In this document: in pieces, positions 22,814-35,262 of the stretch
How the letters are laid out: each line of letters starts with the position of its first letter
Position numbering within the stretch: position 1 is the first letter of the stretch
Position numbers and translations under genes: made by a program
Assembly: GCF_002127325.2 (NCBI RefSeq)
Contig: NC_035435.2
Span: forward strand, 118,957,464 to 119,021,463
Length of the DNA stretch: 64,000 nucleotides
From: Helianthus annuus
Lineage: Eukaryota > Streptophyta > Magnoliopsida > Asterales > Asteraceae
Direction of reading: 5' to 3'
Notes under the pieces: model-generated
Seen by the model: the letters and a program-made list of their open reading frames with translations, nothing else
Told to the model about the DNA's origin: nothing
The model's database searches: none

Positions 22814-24139
22814 GAGTAAACTGCCAAAATGGTCCCTGGGGTTTGGTCATTTTTGTCACTTTAGTCCAAAACTGAAACCTTTTGAATCTGGATCCCTGTG
22901 ATTTCAATTTTATTGTCATTTTCATCCAAAAGCAAAATTTGGTCAGATTTTTCAGTTAACATCCAACTTTTTTGTTTTTTCCTCCCTTTTGTTTAAACAG
23001 TCCAAGGACAAAAGCATAGAAACATCTTCCTTTTCACATTAGGTAAAAAAACATTGTTTTTCAAATGTGTACCTTTCAAAATTTGCAGATTACAAACCTT
23101 TTCACATTAAGTTTTGAGAGTGAAAACTTACGAACTTTATATGATAAGATCGGGTAGAAATTAGAATATTATTGAAAACATTAGAAATTTCCATCCATGG
23201 CCCAGTAGGTCGAAACCCACCTCCATGGGACCATGGTGACACCCTCGAATACTAAATGAACGAAGCCGCTGTACCCCAAACAGTCCAAGAATACATAGCC
23301 TATTTCAGTTTGAAGACAAGACCATAAGCCCTAATGAAGAAAGCCCTTGTGGAGATCTATAGTGAAGTTGACTCTCTCCTTACCGGAGAACTGCGTCGGA
23401 AAATGAATGAATGCAAGCGGAGGAAGTTAAGAAGATGACTAGGGAAATGGACCTGATAAACACAAACCCCTCTTTATCAGGTCCATTGCCCTTGTCATCT
23501 TATTAACTTCCTTCGTATAATCACTGCGATCCATCCGCCGCTTGCATTCATTCATTTTCCGGCGCAGTTTTCTGGTAAGGAGAGAGTCAACTTCACTACA
23601 GATCCCGACAAGGGCTTTCTTCATTAGGGCTTCTGGTCTTGTCTTCAAACTGAAATAGGCTACGTATTCTTGGACTGTTTGGGGTACAACGGCTTCGTGC
23701 CTTTGGTATTCGAGGGTGTGGGCCATGAAGGTGGGTTTCGACCTGCTAGGCTATGGATGGAAGTTTGCAATATTTTTAATAATATTCTAATTTCTACCCA
23801 ATCTTATCATATAAAGTTTGTAAGTTTTCACTCTCAAAACTTAATGTGAAAAGGTTTGTAATCTGCAAATTTTGAAAGGTATACATTTAAAAAAACAAAA
23901 AATTTTTTAAACCTAATGTGAAAAGGAAGATGTGTCTATGCTTTTGTCCTTAGACTGTTTAAACAAAAGGGAGGAAAAAGACAAAAAACTGGACGTTAAC
24001 TGAAAAATCTGACCAGATTTATATTTTAGATTAAAATGGCAACAAAATTGAAACCAGGGACCCAGATTCAAAACATTTGAGTTTTGGACTAAAGTGGCAA
24101 AAGTGACCAAACCTCATGGACTATTTTGACAGTTTACTC
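22814..24139. mobile_element. Fold-back Mutator-like element carrying a gene-like fragment
   Basis: Two inverted arms, 22814-23460 and 23473-24139, separated by 12 nt, run from GAGTAAACTGCCAAAATGG to its complement. Exact 9-bp target duplication TTTAATATA (22805-22813, 24140-24148), the Mutator superfamily length. The ends are the GAGTAAACTG type widespread in plants. Both arms include the outer noncoding terminal repeat and an inner gene-like segment. The right arm has about 20 bp that the left arm lacks, and the left arm has stops. No transposase, so non-autonomous. A transcript would fold into a near-complete hairpin. Confidence 0.88.
23439..23726 (-). pseudogene. Gene-like fragment inside the fold-back element (95 codons)
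   Basis: Open frame from ATG at 23726 reading MAHTLEYQRHEAVVPQTVQE... rich in Lys/Arg, with LRRKMNECKRRMDRS. The mirrored left arm (plus strand, about 23243-23440) encodes the same series with two stops and a gap, so the segment was duplicated as an inverted repeat and the right arm is the better kept. I do not recognise the family. Likely a captured host fragment (Pack-MULE style); the last residues lie in the hairpin loop and are not ancestral. Confidence 0.4.
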
Positions 24140-24148
24140 TTTAATATA

Positions 24149-24885
24149 AGTATATAAATCCGTAAGTAAAATGAAGTAAAATTTAATCAATCCTTTTCAT
24201 TCACTGTTCTTAATTTTCCCTTCTGTTTCATATACTTTTCTTTATTCTTCCTTGAAACCAGAAAACAACCCAGCCGCTATTTACACTCCTTTGTTTCTCT
24301 TATTTTTGAAATTCTTACATACACAATTTCAACAACCTGTAACACTATCATTATTGCATTTCATCTAATACTCTGTTTACATACAATTTCACACCCTTTT
24401 TTTTCACTTATCATCCACAAATGATAACAGATCTTGAGATAGAATTGTTAGGTTAAATTATATATATTAATTTAAACTGTCATGAACAGTATTTTAGTTT
24501 TATTTTCTCAATATTGTTTTTAAAGTTTTCATTATTTTATTGTTTTATTACATTTATTGATTTTAAACTTTTTTCATATAACTTTTAACATACAATCAAA
24601 GTATCTGTTATCAAAAAGAAAACCATAAAAATAAATGTGAGTCGTACCCGGGGTTGTTTGGTTTAATTCAGTACAGTTTGGTGGTGCTATAGTGTCAGTT
24701 AATCAAAAGTAAAAACAATAAAAATGAATACAGGTACCGATGTAGATATGTTCAATCGCTTTCGATTTGGTTTGGTACTACAGCGCTACAATATCCATTT
24801 TCGAAAAAATATCGCAATTAACTAAAATAAAAATAGAATGCAAACGAATCGAACCGATATCAACTAAACAACATCACTACTGGTA
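24149..24885. other. AT-rich spacer before copy B
   Basis: No coding sequence. The second half (24620-24885) contains the GGTACCGATG and AACAACATCA modules of the Helitron-like repeats and leads into the Helitron-like end at 24996. Confidence 0.45.
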
Positions 24886-24995
24886 TCAATATTCATTTTT
24901 ATTGTTTTCAATTGATGTGATGTTTTCTCTTTCGATTACTATAGCAAGTGTCGGTATCATACCGAAACAAATTGGAAATTGATACTGATTGAATT

Positions 24996-25025
24996 CCCGC
25001 CACGAAGCGTGGGAGAATCTCACTA
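24996..25025 (+). other. Helitron-like 3' terminus (copy B)
   Basis: Same hairpin CCACG-AAG-CGTGG and CACTAT tail as 111-140. Confidence 0.45.
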
Positions 25026-25078
25026 TATATTTTATATATATGAATTGAATGTGGTAATGAATAATAAAAGAGTAACCA

Positions 25079-26690
25079 TATTGTATGGGATCGGTTATTG
25101 GGTGTAGAGGGCAGTGAAGTGGAAAGCATATTTGTATGGGATCGGTTTAGAGGGCAGTGAAGTGGAAAGCATGGCTTCGGTTATTGGGTGTAGAGTGGGA
25201 GTTCTCCCTTTTGATTATTTGGGTATTAGAGTTGGAGCTAACATGACCAAGTCTTGTCATTGGAGCACGGTTATTGAGACTATCAAAAATAGGCTTTCCT
25301 CATGGAAGGCTAAAACTTTATCCATGGGAGGGAGATTGACGCTTATTAAGTCGGTGTTATCTAGTCTTCCAATTTATTACTTGTCCATTTATAAGGCGCC
25401 GGTGAAGGTGTTGGATCAAATGGAGCGTCTGATGAGAAACTTTTTATGGACAGGTACAGATGAGGTGAAAAAAGCCCATTGGGTGTCTTGGGAAGTGGTC
25501 ACTACTTCCAAGAAAAAGGGGGGGTTGGGGATATCGAGATTGGGTGACGTTAATTTGGCTTTACTGGCGAAATGGGGGTGGAGATTCACGGTCGAGTGTG
25601 GATCGAGGTGGCGGGAGATCATTGAATCTGTCCATGGTGGGAGGGGATGTTGGTGTTTTTTGCCGGTTAAAAAAGCTATTCAGGGTTGTTGGAAGACGAT
25701 TGTGAAGTATTTGGAGTCAACCCGGATACAAGGTAAGTCGATTCATCAGCTGATTCGGGGTATAGTGGGACATGGTGAAAGAATTTGCTTTTGGTCAGAT
25801 CATTGGTTTGGTGATGTGATATTAAAAATTAGATGGCCTTGTCTTTACAAATTAGAGAAAAATAAAAAGTGCAAGGTGAGGGATAGAGTCGCCCAAGGTA
25901 GGGATGGGTTGGTTTTTAATGGGAATTGGTATAGACTTCCACGATCAGTTGAGGAGTTGTCCGAGTTCCAGGACTTGGAAAGAATGTTATTAGCCTGTAA
26001 GATTGGTGGTTCTAGAGATTCTTGGGCTTGGGGCGATAGGTCAAATGGCTCTTTCACAGTCGCAAAATGTAAAGAGATGCTAATTGATGGGAGGAATGGG
26101 CCGATTGATACACACATGAAATGGGAAGGTTGGGTTCCTTTAAAAGTCAATTTGATTGCTTGGCGGGCTGAACTCGACAGATTACCCACCAGGGTCGCCT
26201 TGGTTAGAAGACGTATTAATATTCCAGATATGTCTTGCCCGCTTTGTAGCACTGCGGATGAGGATTTAAAGCACTTGTTGGTGGGCTGTGGCTTTGCTTA
26301 TGGAGTGTGGAGTGGTATTTGTAAGTGGTGTAAGTTGGATCCTTTCTTTGCTTACGATTATGATGATTTATTAATGTTGTACAAGAATGTCCATGGTGGT
26401 AAGTGGAGGAAAAAGATAATTAGAGGAATCGTGATGGTCACAACTTGGGCTTTATGGAACACTCGGAATGTAAAGATATTCCAAGATAAAGATACGAAGA
26501 TAATGGAGGTGGTGGCTGAAGTGAAATCAAGGTCTTTTCTATGGTTAAAAAATAGGTCGAAGTTTAAATGTATAGATTGGAAGGATTGGGCCATTTATCC
26601 ATTGTACATGTGTATTTAGTTTTTGGCGGTTCTCGTGTTTGAGGGCTAGCCGTTTTTAATGATAGTCAATGTTCAAAAAAAAAAAAAAAA
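25079..26690 (+). mobile_element. 5'-truncated LINE (L1-type) with poly(A) tail
   Basis: Inserted between AGTAACCA (25071-25078) and TAATTTTT (26691); copy A shows the unfilled site at 186-200. It ends in A16 (26675-26690). I see no target duplication beyond one or two A/T bases. Only the C-terminal part of ORF2 and a short 3' UTR are present. The 5' junction is scrambled: segments of the first 60 bp occur twice in mixed order. Confidence 0.9.
25114..26619 (+). pseudogene. LINE ORF2 C-terminal fragment with zf-RVT domain
   Basis: 501 open codons with no natural start; the first codons come from the scrambled junction. The sequence picks up after the RT core (DYLGIRVGANM, SWKAKTLSMGGRLTLIKSVL, MERLMRNFLW), a pattern typical of plant L1-type proteins, and continues into the zf-RVT region (about residues 345-420) with CPLC...H...C near 374-390. 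The endonuclease and most of the RT are missing, so it cannot mobilise itself. The frame has no internal stop, which suggests a young insertion. Stop TAG at 26617-26619, then about 55 bp of 3' UTR before poly(A). Confidence 0.85.
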
Positions 26691-27480
26691 TAATTTTTAA
26701 ATAATTGATTTTTAATAGTATTTTATTGATTATACAAATTGCATTCAGTATAGAAATAATTGTTTTTAATAGCATTTATTGATTATACAGTTTTATTACA
26801 TTCGGTATAGAAATTATCATGTGTTTTATATCGACCGAAAATGATAAAAATGAACATTGTATCAGCACCGATGTTGTTTAAATAGTATCGATTGGTTCAA
26901 ACTGTCACAATACCGGTACTAATATTCGTTTATCGTGGTAGACGAAATTGTATAATTGATTTTTTTGAACCGGGAAACCATAAAAATGAATCTATGTACC
27001 GGTACCGATGTTCGGTACGATAACGATACGATATCAGTTTATTGAAAGAGATAACAATAAAATAAATATCGGCACCAAAACCGTGGTTGTTAGTTCGTTT
27101 CACTACGGCAGCGACACGGTATTCGATATCAAACAGTAAACCATAAGAATGAATACATACCAGTACCATCGTTGTTCTGCTCAGTTTGGTATGATATGGT
27201 AGTGATATGGTGTCAGGTTATTATTGAAAGCAAAAGCACTAAAAATAGATACCAGTATCGAGCCAAATGTTGTTCACAGTTCGGTTTGGTACGATAGCAG
27301 CAGAGTACTCTTTTTCTATAAAAGATAGAACGCAAACAAACTAGGACAATATCATTTGAACAACATCAATATTAGTATCCATAATTGTTTTTATTGTTTT
27401 CAATTGATGTAAGGCTTTCTTTTTCTATTTGAATACTAAGTGACGGTACTGTAACGAATCGAATTGATACTGACTGACTT

Positions 27481-27512
27481 CCCACCGCGAAGCGTGGGAA
27501 AATGTCACTAGC
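27481..27512 (+). other. Helitron-like 3' terminus, decayed (copy B)
   Basis: Counterpart of 985-1016. One arm has changed (GCGTGGG) and CTAG (27508-27511) is followed by C instead of T. Confidence 0.55.
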
Positions 27513-29815
27513 TTCATTTACATGGGTTTCTATTATTTTATTTTTAAGGTGTAAAAAAAGGGAAAATGGTAAAGAAGCAAATTTACTTGCAAGTATTTCG
27601 ACCTTTTGGTTACTCACAATTAAATTAACAATAGTAGTTTAATTATAAATAAGATATATGGTTACGTCAAATTTATTTTGAGTTCTTGTAACCAGTTAAT
27701 CAAATAATTTATATATAGTGTTCGGATCAAATGCAAATAAAAATTAACGTGCGAATATAGAAGTGAAAGAAAATCCACCCGGTTGCATTTTCCTATTTAT
27801 TGTAAATCTGTTATAAATAATTAAAGATATTATGATTATCAATTCCTAATAGTCCAACTTGTTCTCCAAGCCTTTTCCCCTTATAAATACTCAAAGTATT
27901 CTAATGTAAAAGATGCACCATTAATATTTTCTCATCTTCTCTCCCAATATCTATTCTCATCTTCTTGCTATTGGGCTTGTTCATAACAAAATCATATTTG
28001 TCATTTCTATCCAATATTTTCTTTTGACTCTTGAGTCTTTGATATATGTTTACTCCTGGATCCAAATATTTTCTTTTGACTCTTGAGTCTTTGATATATG
28101 TTTACTCCTGGTTGTTTATTTTGCTTGAGTATATGTATTTTATAATTGTTCATACTTTACAACCATAAACACACATTCAAAAGATTCTTTAAATTTCGAG
28201 CCAATACTAAGTCTAAACAGCCAATATGCCTTTTTTATTTGAAACATAACATAGAAACCTTCATGACATTTGATTTTCCTCATATTTCGTTCTTCCTTAC
28301 TTCTACTTGTATCTATCATCAGGAATATTATATTGGTAGCATGCACGACGTTTTTCTAAGCTTTAATTAAACTCAGAAATATAAGTTGTAATCAACAATC
28401 AAGGTATGCAACGTGTTTATGTTTATAACTTGTGTGTTATTGAACTTATTAATCTCAAAATGATGTAATACATTAATTCAATATTGTACAATTGATGAAT
28501 TGTCTACTTATTTCTAGGTATAATAAAATTGAATAAGTCAACTAGTGTGCCATAGTGTTTATAATTTCTAAATCCTCATTACTAGTCGTTTAATATATGA
28601 TTTCTTTTTACTTGTATAATACAAGAGTTTCTAACCTAGTGTGTGTGTGTATGATTTCTACGTACACTATTGCTAATAGATATTCATTTTCTCTATAGGT
28701 TTTACTTTACATGTTGTGATTTATGTTTTCCAATGCAATTGCCTACTTGGTTTAATGATACTATTGAAAAGTATTTGGCAACATGCTTTGATTTTTCCTT
28801 TTGTCATCCTACTTTTAAATACTAACAAATTTCTCTTTTATCAAGCAATCTATTATTTGAGAATGTAGTTGGCCAATCCATACCACATCAAGAGAGAATA
28901 TTGTAGCAACTAAAAGACGTATGTAAACATACATTTAACTATTTAAGACAATATATATATATATATTTGGTCTAGATTCTACTGAGTTTTTTGTGTTGTT
29001 GTTTTCTTGTTTTTTGTAGATCTAGTGGGTGATAAGCTACAATTGATCCATGTGAGTCCATGGACCATGGTTTGTTTGAAACCATGAACCCCCTAATTCA
29101 GTCATCGCTTTGCTGTCGCAATCTGTTTTTTAAATCTTATTTTTGGTCGGTTTGTTAATAAGTTTTCAAACTATACTAAACGATTCTGAAACTTAGGGTC
29201 ATCAACGTGTGGGATCTACAAAACTGAGTCCTTTTTACATTCCCTTTTGGTTTTGATTTAATAAACTAAAAGGGAGTCTAAAATTACCATTGCTACTGAA
29301 ATTATTAGGATAAAGAAAGTCCACTCATCTGAGTATTAGTTATCTTTTGCCTAAATAATCTTTATTTACCATTATTAGAGTTAGGAAAATCATTGTTTAT
29401 TTATTTAAAAACAATCAACCCAAGTCTATTGATCTCTATTTTAATTTTATATAATTTTAATTATAAAGTTAGAATAAGTTTAAACTGTAAAACTAAAACG
29501 AAGCCAAACTGTCAGTAACCATTTGGTTTGGTTTGTTTTGGTTTTAATTTTTAGCAGTTTGGTTTCGATTTAAGATGATAAAAAAACCTTTACTAACGGT
29601 TTGCATTCCTTTGATCACTCCTTTCATCTTCATCCAAGACGAAAATATCATGGTTTGTGTAATTATTTTGACTATTTAGTGTTTCATGTTCTCCATTCCC
29701 GCATACTGTTTTCATAGAATGTAACATCACGACTTAAGATGACTTTTTTGTAATAGATAAGACTTTATGCGCTTTTGAGTGTTCACTATATCCTGTAAAT
29801 ATAACGTTTTCTGAT

Positions 29816-30534
29816 TTATCCTAAGTTTTCCCCTAACTTGATTCGGTAGAGATGGGAAAATGCAAGACACCCAAAGATTCTTCCATGTTTAACACATGGT
29901 TTGCAACTGCTCCATACCTCATGATGTTTGGTATTTGATAAACTTTTGGTGTGGGGGTACACTTTAGAAGATACGCAACACATGCCCTCTGCCCAAAATT
30001 TGTTTGGTAGATTCTTATCTTTTAGCATGCTTCTCCCTATTTCTAACAAAGATCGATTTATTTCCTACGACTACCCTTTTTGTCGAGGGCTATATGGAGT
30101 TTCAATCTGATGATAAATGCCATTTTCTTGTAAGAAAGCAGTAAGTTCATTGCTCTTGTACTCTCCTTGATCAAGCTTGGTATAGGTGAAAGATTGGTTG
30201 TCCTTGTCATTAGGAGATTCACCCTCTTTCTCATCCAACAGCTTGGGATCAGTTTCCAGAACTTTAAGGTCACTATCATTCAAATCCAAGTGTTCCCCCT
30301 CTTCGTGCTAGACCTAGTTCTTTTTCAAGGACCGACGCCCAAATGAACACCCTTCTTGCTCTTACTAGACTTCAAGGAAACATGAGAAGCAATGTTAGTA
30401 GGAGGATCAAGAACTCGGACATCTAAAGTAGGAACGACTGCCTCGGTAACCTCCTCTTGCAAACCCACCCATGTGATGTCATACTCGCCCCCATCATTAT
30501 AGGCGGGAACCGGACTCCATCTGATCAAAACCAT
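29816..30534 (-). pseudogene. Decayed Ty1/copia integrase fragment (copy B)
   Basis: Same pieces as in copy A, slightly better kept: the 69-codon frame at 30325-30534 (WSPVPAYNDGGEYD, VVPTLDVRVLDPP) is open here, while copy A has lost one base. The integrase-like frames are at 29816-30049 and 30058-30289. No LTR or RT. Confidence 0.6.
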
Positions 30535-31189
30535 AACCTCATGTTTTACTTTTTTTTTCCTCCCTTTCTCGTCTCTCCTTATTACTTTTCCTTCACAATG
30601 TACTTTACCTTAGAAACACCTAATCTTAACCTTGTCCCTAGGTATCCCTAAGGATTCAATAAACATACTCTTACTTGTTTATCTTTGGAGCATTAGGGTT
30701 TGTTATACTTGTTGTGATTTAGGTTTTCTGATGCAATTACTTAGTTCATCTGATAAATAAATCACATTTTTTCTTTTATCTTTTGTCATCCTACTTTCTA
30801 AATACAAACACATTTTTCTTTTTCAAGGCATTCTACAATTTAGGGATGTAGTTGGTGCGAATGTCCTTCCAAACCACATCTAAGAGAATTTATGGTGCGG
30901 TTGAAAGATGTAAGTAAACCTACATTTAACTATTTAATACAATGATACATTCCCACGATGTCAAGCATAACTTCAAAGATATCCACGTTTCATAATTCTA
31001 TATACATGTTCCCCTTATTCATTTAGTTACTTTGCATGCATGTGTTTTTTACAAGTAGTGGAGTAGTGGTTATTATTTCCATTTTCCAATTTCCATTTCC
31101 TATGTAAGGTTGATGTTGGGTCAAAATACGTTGTATTTCATAGTAGTTTGCGTTGATTTTTAATGTGTTAAATATGTTAATCCCATGTT

Positions 31190-32780
31190 GAATGCAGCCG
31201 CGAAAGAAATGCTATACGGTTGCTGTGGAACAAGGCTCATAGGAATTCAACCGCTTAAAATCAGGGGAGTCAGTTCCATTTCTCTTATGTTTCGATTTAT
31301 GTTTGTAGATGAGTCGTGAGGTTTGCTCTCCATTGAGGACAATGAAAGAAATAAGTGTGAGGAGGGAGACTAGCATCTAGTTGTGTCTTAACTGTTAATT
31401 AGTGTCAGTGTCAAGTTATTATGATATAAAAAAATAAAAAATAAAAAAAATTGAAAAATTTGAAAATGTCTCGTAAAAGGTTTTGCAATAAAATGTAAGA
31501 TGATAGGTATAATCAGTTCTTGGCATTTGATTACTATATATATGAGATTACAAACGGTCAGTCACACGTCTAATTTAGGATATGTGGGTAGGCCCAGCCA
31601 GTTGATGAGTTCCTTATGATTGATATAAAATACCGTAAAAAATAGGAGTCTTGTGGTTTCTCACCTTAGGAGCTATGGCAAAGCAAGCTGAAACTGTGGA
31701 GAGTATAAGGGGTACGTCATAAGTAAAAGCTTATAAGTTTTCCGATTAAATTGGCACACCTGTTTCTTTTTATGAAAATAAATCCGAAACAACGTGGCGC
31801 CCAAAAAAAACATTCCATCCATTCATTTGAGCTACATGTTTGAAAAAAAGGAAAAACAAAGCCTATGGTATTAACCACTGGGATGGTGACTCGGGTGGGG
31901 TATACCCGCTAGGTGGAGTTAGAAAAAAAATATTTGTGAAGTTTATGTCATTAACCACTGGGATGGTGACTCGTGTGGGGTATGTCCGCTAAACTGATCA
32001 TAAGCTAAACATGTAAAGCTCGCAACATCATCCATCCATCATAAGTTTAATCGGAATTACATAAAAGTTTTTTATATAAGACGATAGATATTATCTTTTA
32101 ACCTTATAAGCTTGAAGTGGGATTAGACGGCGTTGTAGTCTTTTGAGTGTGAGACCCATAGATGACTATAATCACTTGAACTTAATGAATCGTGAATAAG
32201 GGCTCGAAAATTGGCGATTGGGTTTAGGTGGATCTTATACCCGCAATCTTGGTTAACGTGTGGTTTCATTTGTTAATAAACTAATTGAATATATTAAGTG
32301 CCAATGTTTCTGATTGTGATTCCATTGCAGAGAATTTTTTTCGGGACGAAAAAAGATAAGTGTGGGGATGAATAGAAAATCAGGTTTGGGTGAAAACTGC
32401 CAGGGCTATGCGTTTAACCAAAAATTTCTCGTGGATATGATCCCTACTTACGCTATCTACGTAGTTTAAATAGGTTTTTGATTGACCCTTACGACAGTTA
32501 TCAAAGGCTATATAAGTGGTAGATTTGTTGAGATTAGTATAAATGAAATGTAATAAATTCTAAGATATTCTCTCTAAAATTCTTTCTGGATTCCTTCTTT
32601 ATTTCTTTGGCCAAGAAGATATTCTCTCTAAAATTCTTGCTGGATTCCTTCTTAATTTCTTTGGCCAACAATTGATTGTTGGAACCACATAATTGATTAT
32701 TGGAACCACGTCATACAACAATTATTTAGTTCGAATTCCATTGATCATTGTGTGTCTTCTATGTTTGGTTTATAGGTATC
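31190..32780 (+). mobile_element. R0: 3' part and 3' LTR of an old R1/R2-like element (copy B)
   Basis: Counterpart of 18405-19990, same landmarks: hairpin-purine module (31331-31367), paired repeat (about 31867-31990), terminal purine tract near 32358, TATATAAG box near 32511 and the 54-bp tandem repeat. Differences from copy A are scattered single bases. 32780-33119 has no gene. Confidence 0.6.
31331..31367 (+). other. Hairpin plus internal polypurine module (R0, copy B)
   Basis: CATTGAGGACAATG then AAGTGTGAGGAGGGA, unchanged from copy A. Confidence 0.65.
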
Positions 32781-33124
32781 AAGGTTTCTCATGGACGAAA
32801 TGCTATAGACGTGGAACAAGGTTTCAGGAGCCACCATTGCTATTGTCTCTACACCTAATACTAGGCCCCACAATCAAGCGTGCCTTAAGCTTTGGGGTAC
32901 ACCTAAGGCATTTGAGATGGCAAGAAGTACCATTTGGGATAAAATAAGAGATGTGAGTCTTCTAATTTCAAGTGCTAGTGGTGTTAAACAGGTCGTGTTC
33001 ACAGGTTGACGAGTCCAACCCAACACAAATATTCATGGGTTAACACGAACACCACCATTTAAGGATAACAATGAAACTCGAACCGATGGGAAAACCCAAA
33101 ACAATAGGGACGGGTATGGGGTCG

Positions 33125-33938
33125 TGATGTGGGGTGAAATACACATATTTGTCCCATGTAAATTGTATAATATTTGTATAGTTTTTATTTATTATTTTTA
33201 GTATTAGTTGTGTATTATATTATTTTGTGTTTTGGCAGGTTCTGGTGCAAATGGAGCGAAAACGAGTAATATGGAAATGACCAGCCAGTTGGGCAAAGTA
33301 GGGTGCCAGTGACCGAAGTAAATTTGCAGTTATTTTCTGTGAGTGGATCGAGCCTACTATCTCTAAATTATTATTTGGGAGGCTGCCATATTTTTAAGAA
33401 TAGTGTACAAAAAGAAATCTAGAAAACCGGTGAGCGTAACAGCCTAGGTAGTGCCATAAGAATCGCCTTGAGAGTGTTTGAGGGGCTTAGTGGTGTCTTA
33501 ATAGGTTTAGTATCCAAAGATCCCGGTTCCACACCACAAAATCATCGAATAGAGATCCATTCTGAGTTTAGCTTGCGTCTAGCCTAGGTAGTCTTCATCT
33601 CCACTGGTCAAAGTCTTCGTTCGAGTTCGTGTTAGTTATTTAGCTAATCTAGTTCGTTATTTGCATTCTTAGGATTTTTAGAAAACCCCCCCCCCCCATC
33701 GAATAAAAAATTAGTTAAGTCGTGTCAGTCTAAGTCTAGATAGAGTCATTAGCGTAATCAGTAGAGTCTCTTGGGTTCGATACTCGGACTTCCTTAGGCT
33801 ATACTACACCGATCGGTACACTTGCCGGTCGTGTGGTTTAGGGTTTTAGAGAGTCTTAGTTTTATAAATTTAAAACTTAGAGAGTCTAGAATTAGGGTAA
33901 TTTTAGTTGTTTTTAATTAACCCACATTTAGCACATTA
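33125..33938 (+). repeat. R2 5' LTR, internally deleted (814 bp)
   Basis: Matches the two ends of the 3' LTR. At 33407-33420 the sequence jumps from a match with 37020-37027 to a match with 38592 onward; AAAAG is shared at both breakpoints. The lost part contains the TATA box, so this LTR is probably silent. The last bases read CACATTA instead of CACATCA. Confidence 0.9.
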
Positions 33939-33944
33939 AGTTTT

Positions 33945-33962
33945 TGGCGCTGTTGCCGGGGA
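33945..33962 (+). other. Primer-binding site, tRNA-Asp (R2)
   Basis: TGGCGCTGTTGCCGGGGA, the complement of the tRNA-Asp 3' end with one mismatch (T for C at the seventh base), six bases after the LTR. Confidence 0.85.
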
Positions 33963-34165
33963 CTCTAGGCGATTGCGTTTATTGGCTTCGATTGGACTTA
34001 ATTGACATAATCTGTGCTACTTGTCTTTTGTTTTGTGTTTTCGTGGTGAGTCTTGGTGAGTCTGGTGAGTCTATTTGTGTTTTGTAGATTGAGTCATAGG
34101 AGTCTAATTGTCCGTGTTTTTTTTTTGTTTTCTTATTTATTTTATTTTTCTTGAGTCTAGTAGAT

Positions 34166-35262
34166 ATGTGTGAAATTTGTGGAGGGCCTCACTTTACAAA
34201 TGCCCCCAATATGAGGGGTCCTCTACGCCATATTATGCTAACCCCTTTGTGCAGCCACAGCAATATTCTTTGCAGGGGTATCCCGCAAATGCTAAGGAGA
34301 TGTTTCCAAATTTTTTCGAGCTCAGGGAATTAATTTTGGAGTGTGTACGAGCAACAAAAGAGTTGGAGTACGGGGATCCAAGGTTACCAAGAATGATCGA
34401 TCTACTTGATCGAATGTTCGAGCAAATAGGCCCAAATATAGAGTGTGACCTCAGTCGGCAAAGGGATCCAAGGTGTGAAGAATGTGGTGGATCACACCGG
34501 TTTGAAGATTGTGCGATTGCTGCTCGGGTTGGAATGGGTTGGAGAAGTAGAGAGTGGACGCAACAGATACAGTGGGGTTATGATGATGATGATGAGTGGG
34601 TTACAGTTCAAAGCTCATATTATAAGGCGATAGTGCTCCCCGAGCTTGCTGAAGGAGAGACAATATGGGGATATGTGGAGAGTAAGGCAGAAAAAGTAGA
34701 GGTAGAAAGAGAAGAAGAAGAGGAGGTAGAAGTTGAGCAACCATCTAATGAAGATCAGATGACTTGGGAGAATGAATTTAAGGAAGAACTAGATGGGTTG
34801 CCGGTAGATGAAGAGGTAAAGGAGTTTGATCCGGAGGGAGACCTTGCTTACTTAGAAGTTTTACTTGAAGGAAACCCAATGACGGACATTAAAGAAGAAG
34901 AAGTGGTGGTGGAAGAGGAAGAGCACCACAGCTGGCCCCTGGTGTTAGTACTAAGTGAAGCTGAAAAATCAACAACACCACGGGAGAGGGCAAAGAAAAG
35001 GAAGATAAAGGATCCAAACCGGAAGAGGATCGAAGGTTGGGGCAAGATGGAGAGGATGGAGCCGTTCACGCACGATCATTCATCTCATTACATGCCACGC
35101 ATCCGGTTTCTGCCAGGTATGTTTAAATTTTGGTGGTCTGAACCGTTTCAAATTTTTAAAATATTTTATAATTCCACCTATTTATTTTTGAAAATTTTTG
35201 AGGTTCGGGTGGAATTAAACGGGTTGGACAGGGTCCAGGTCAAAGAGAAACCTCCTGATTAA
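34166..35262 (+). pseudogene. Broken gag-like ORF of R2
   Basis: Starts MCEICGGPHFT like R1, but a few bases are missing in the first zinc knuckle (about 34195), shifting the frame; the rest is open from 34177 to 35262. The second R1 knuckle region and coiled coil are replaced by other sequence, with its own CEECGGSHRFEDC knuckle (residues about 105-117 of the long frame). The acidic centre, the basic segment RERAKKRKIKDPNRKR and the tail RVELNGLDRVQVKEKPPD are shared with R1. Swapped middle plus shared ends indicate a mosaic or fast-evolving centre. Not translatable as one protein without frameshifting. Confidence 0.75.

Noticed and set aside
32693..32947. 84-codon ORF in copy B
   Set aside because: Its counterpart in copy A is closed by a stop (TAG at about 20059-20061), there is no domain, and it follows the R0 LTR remnant.
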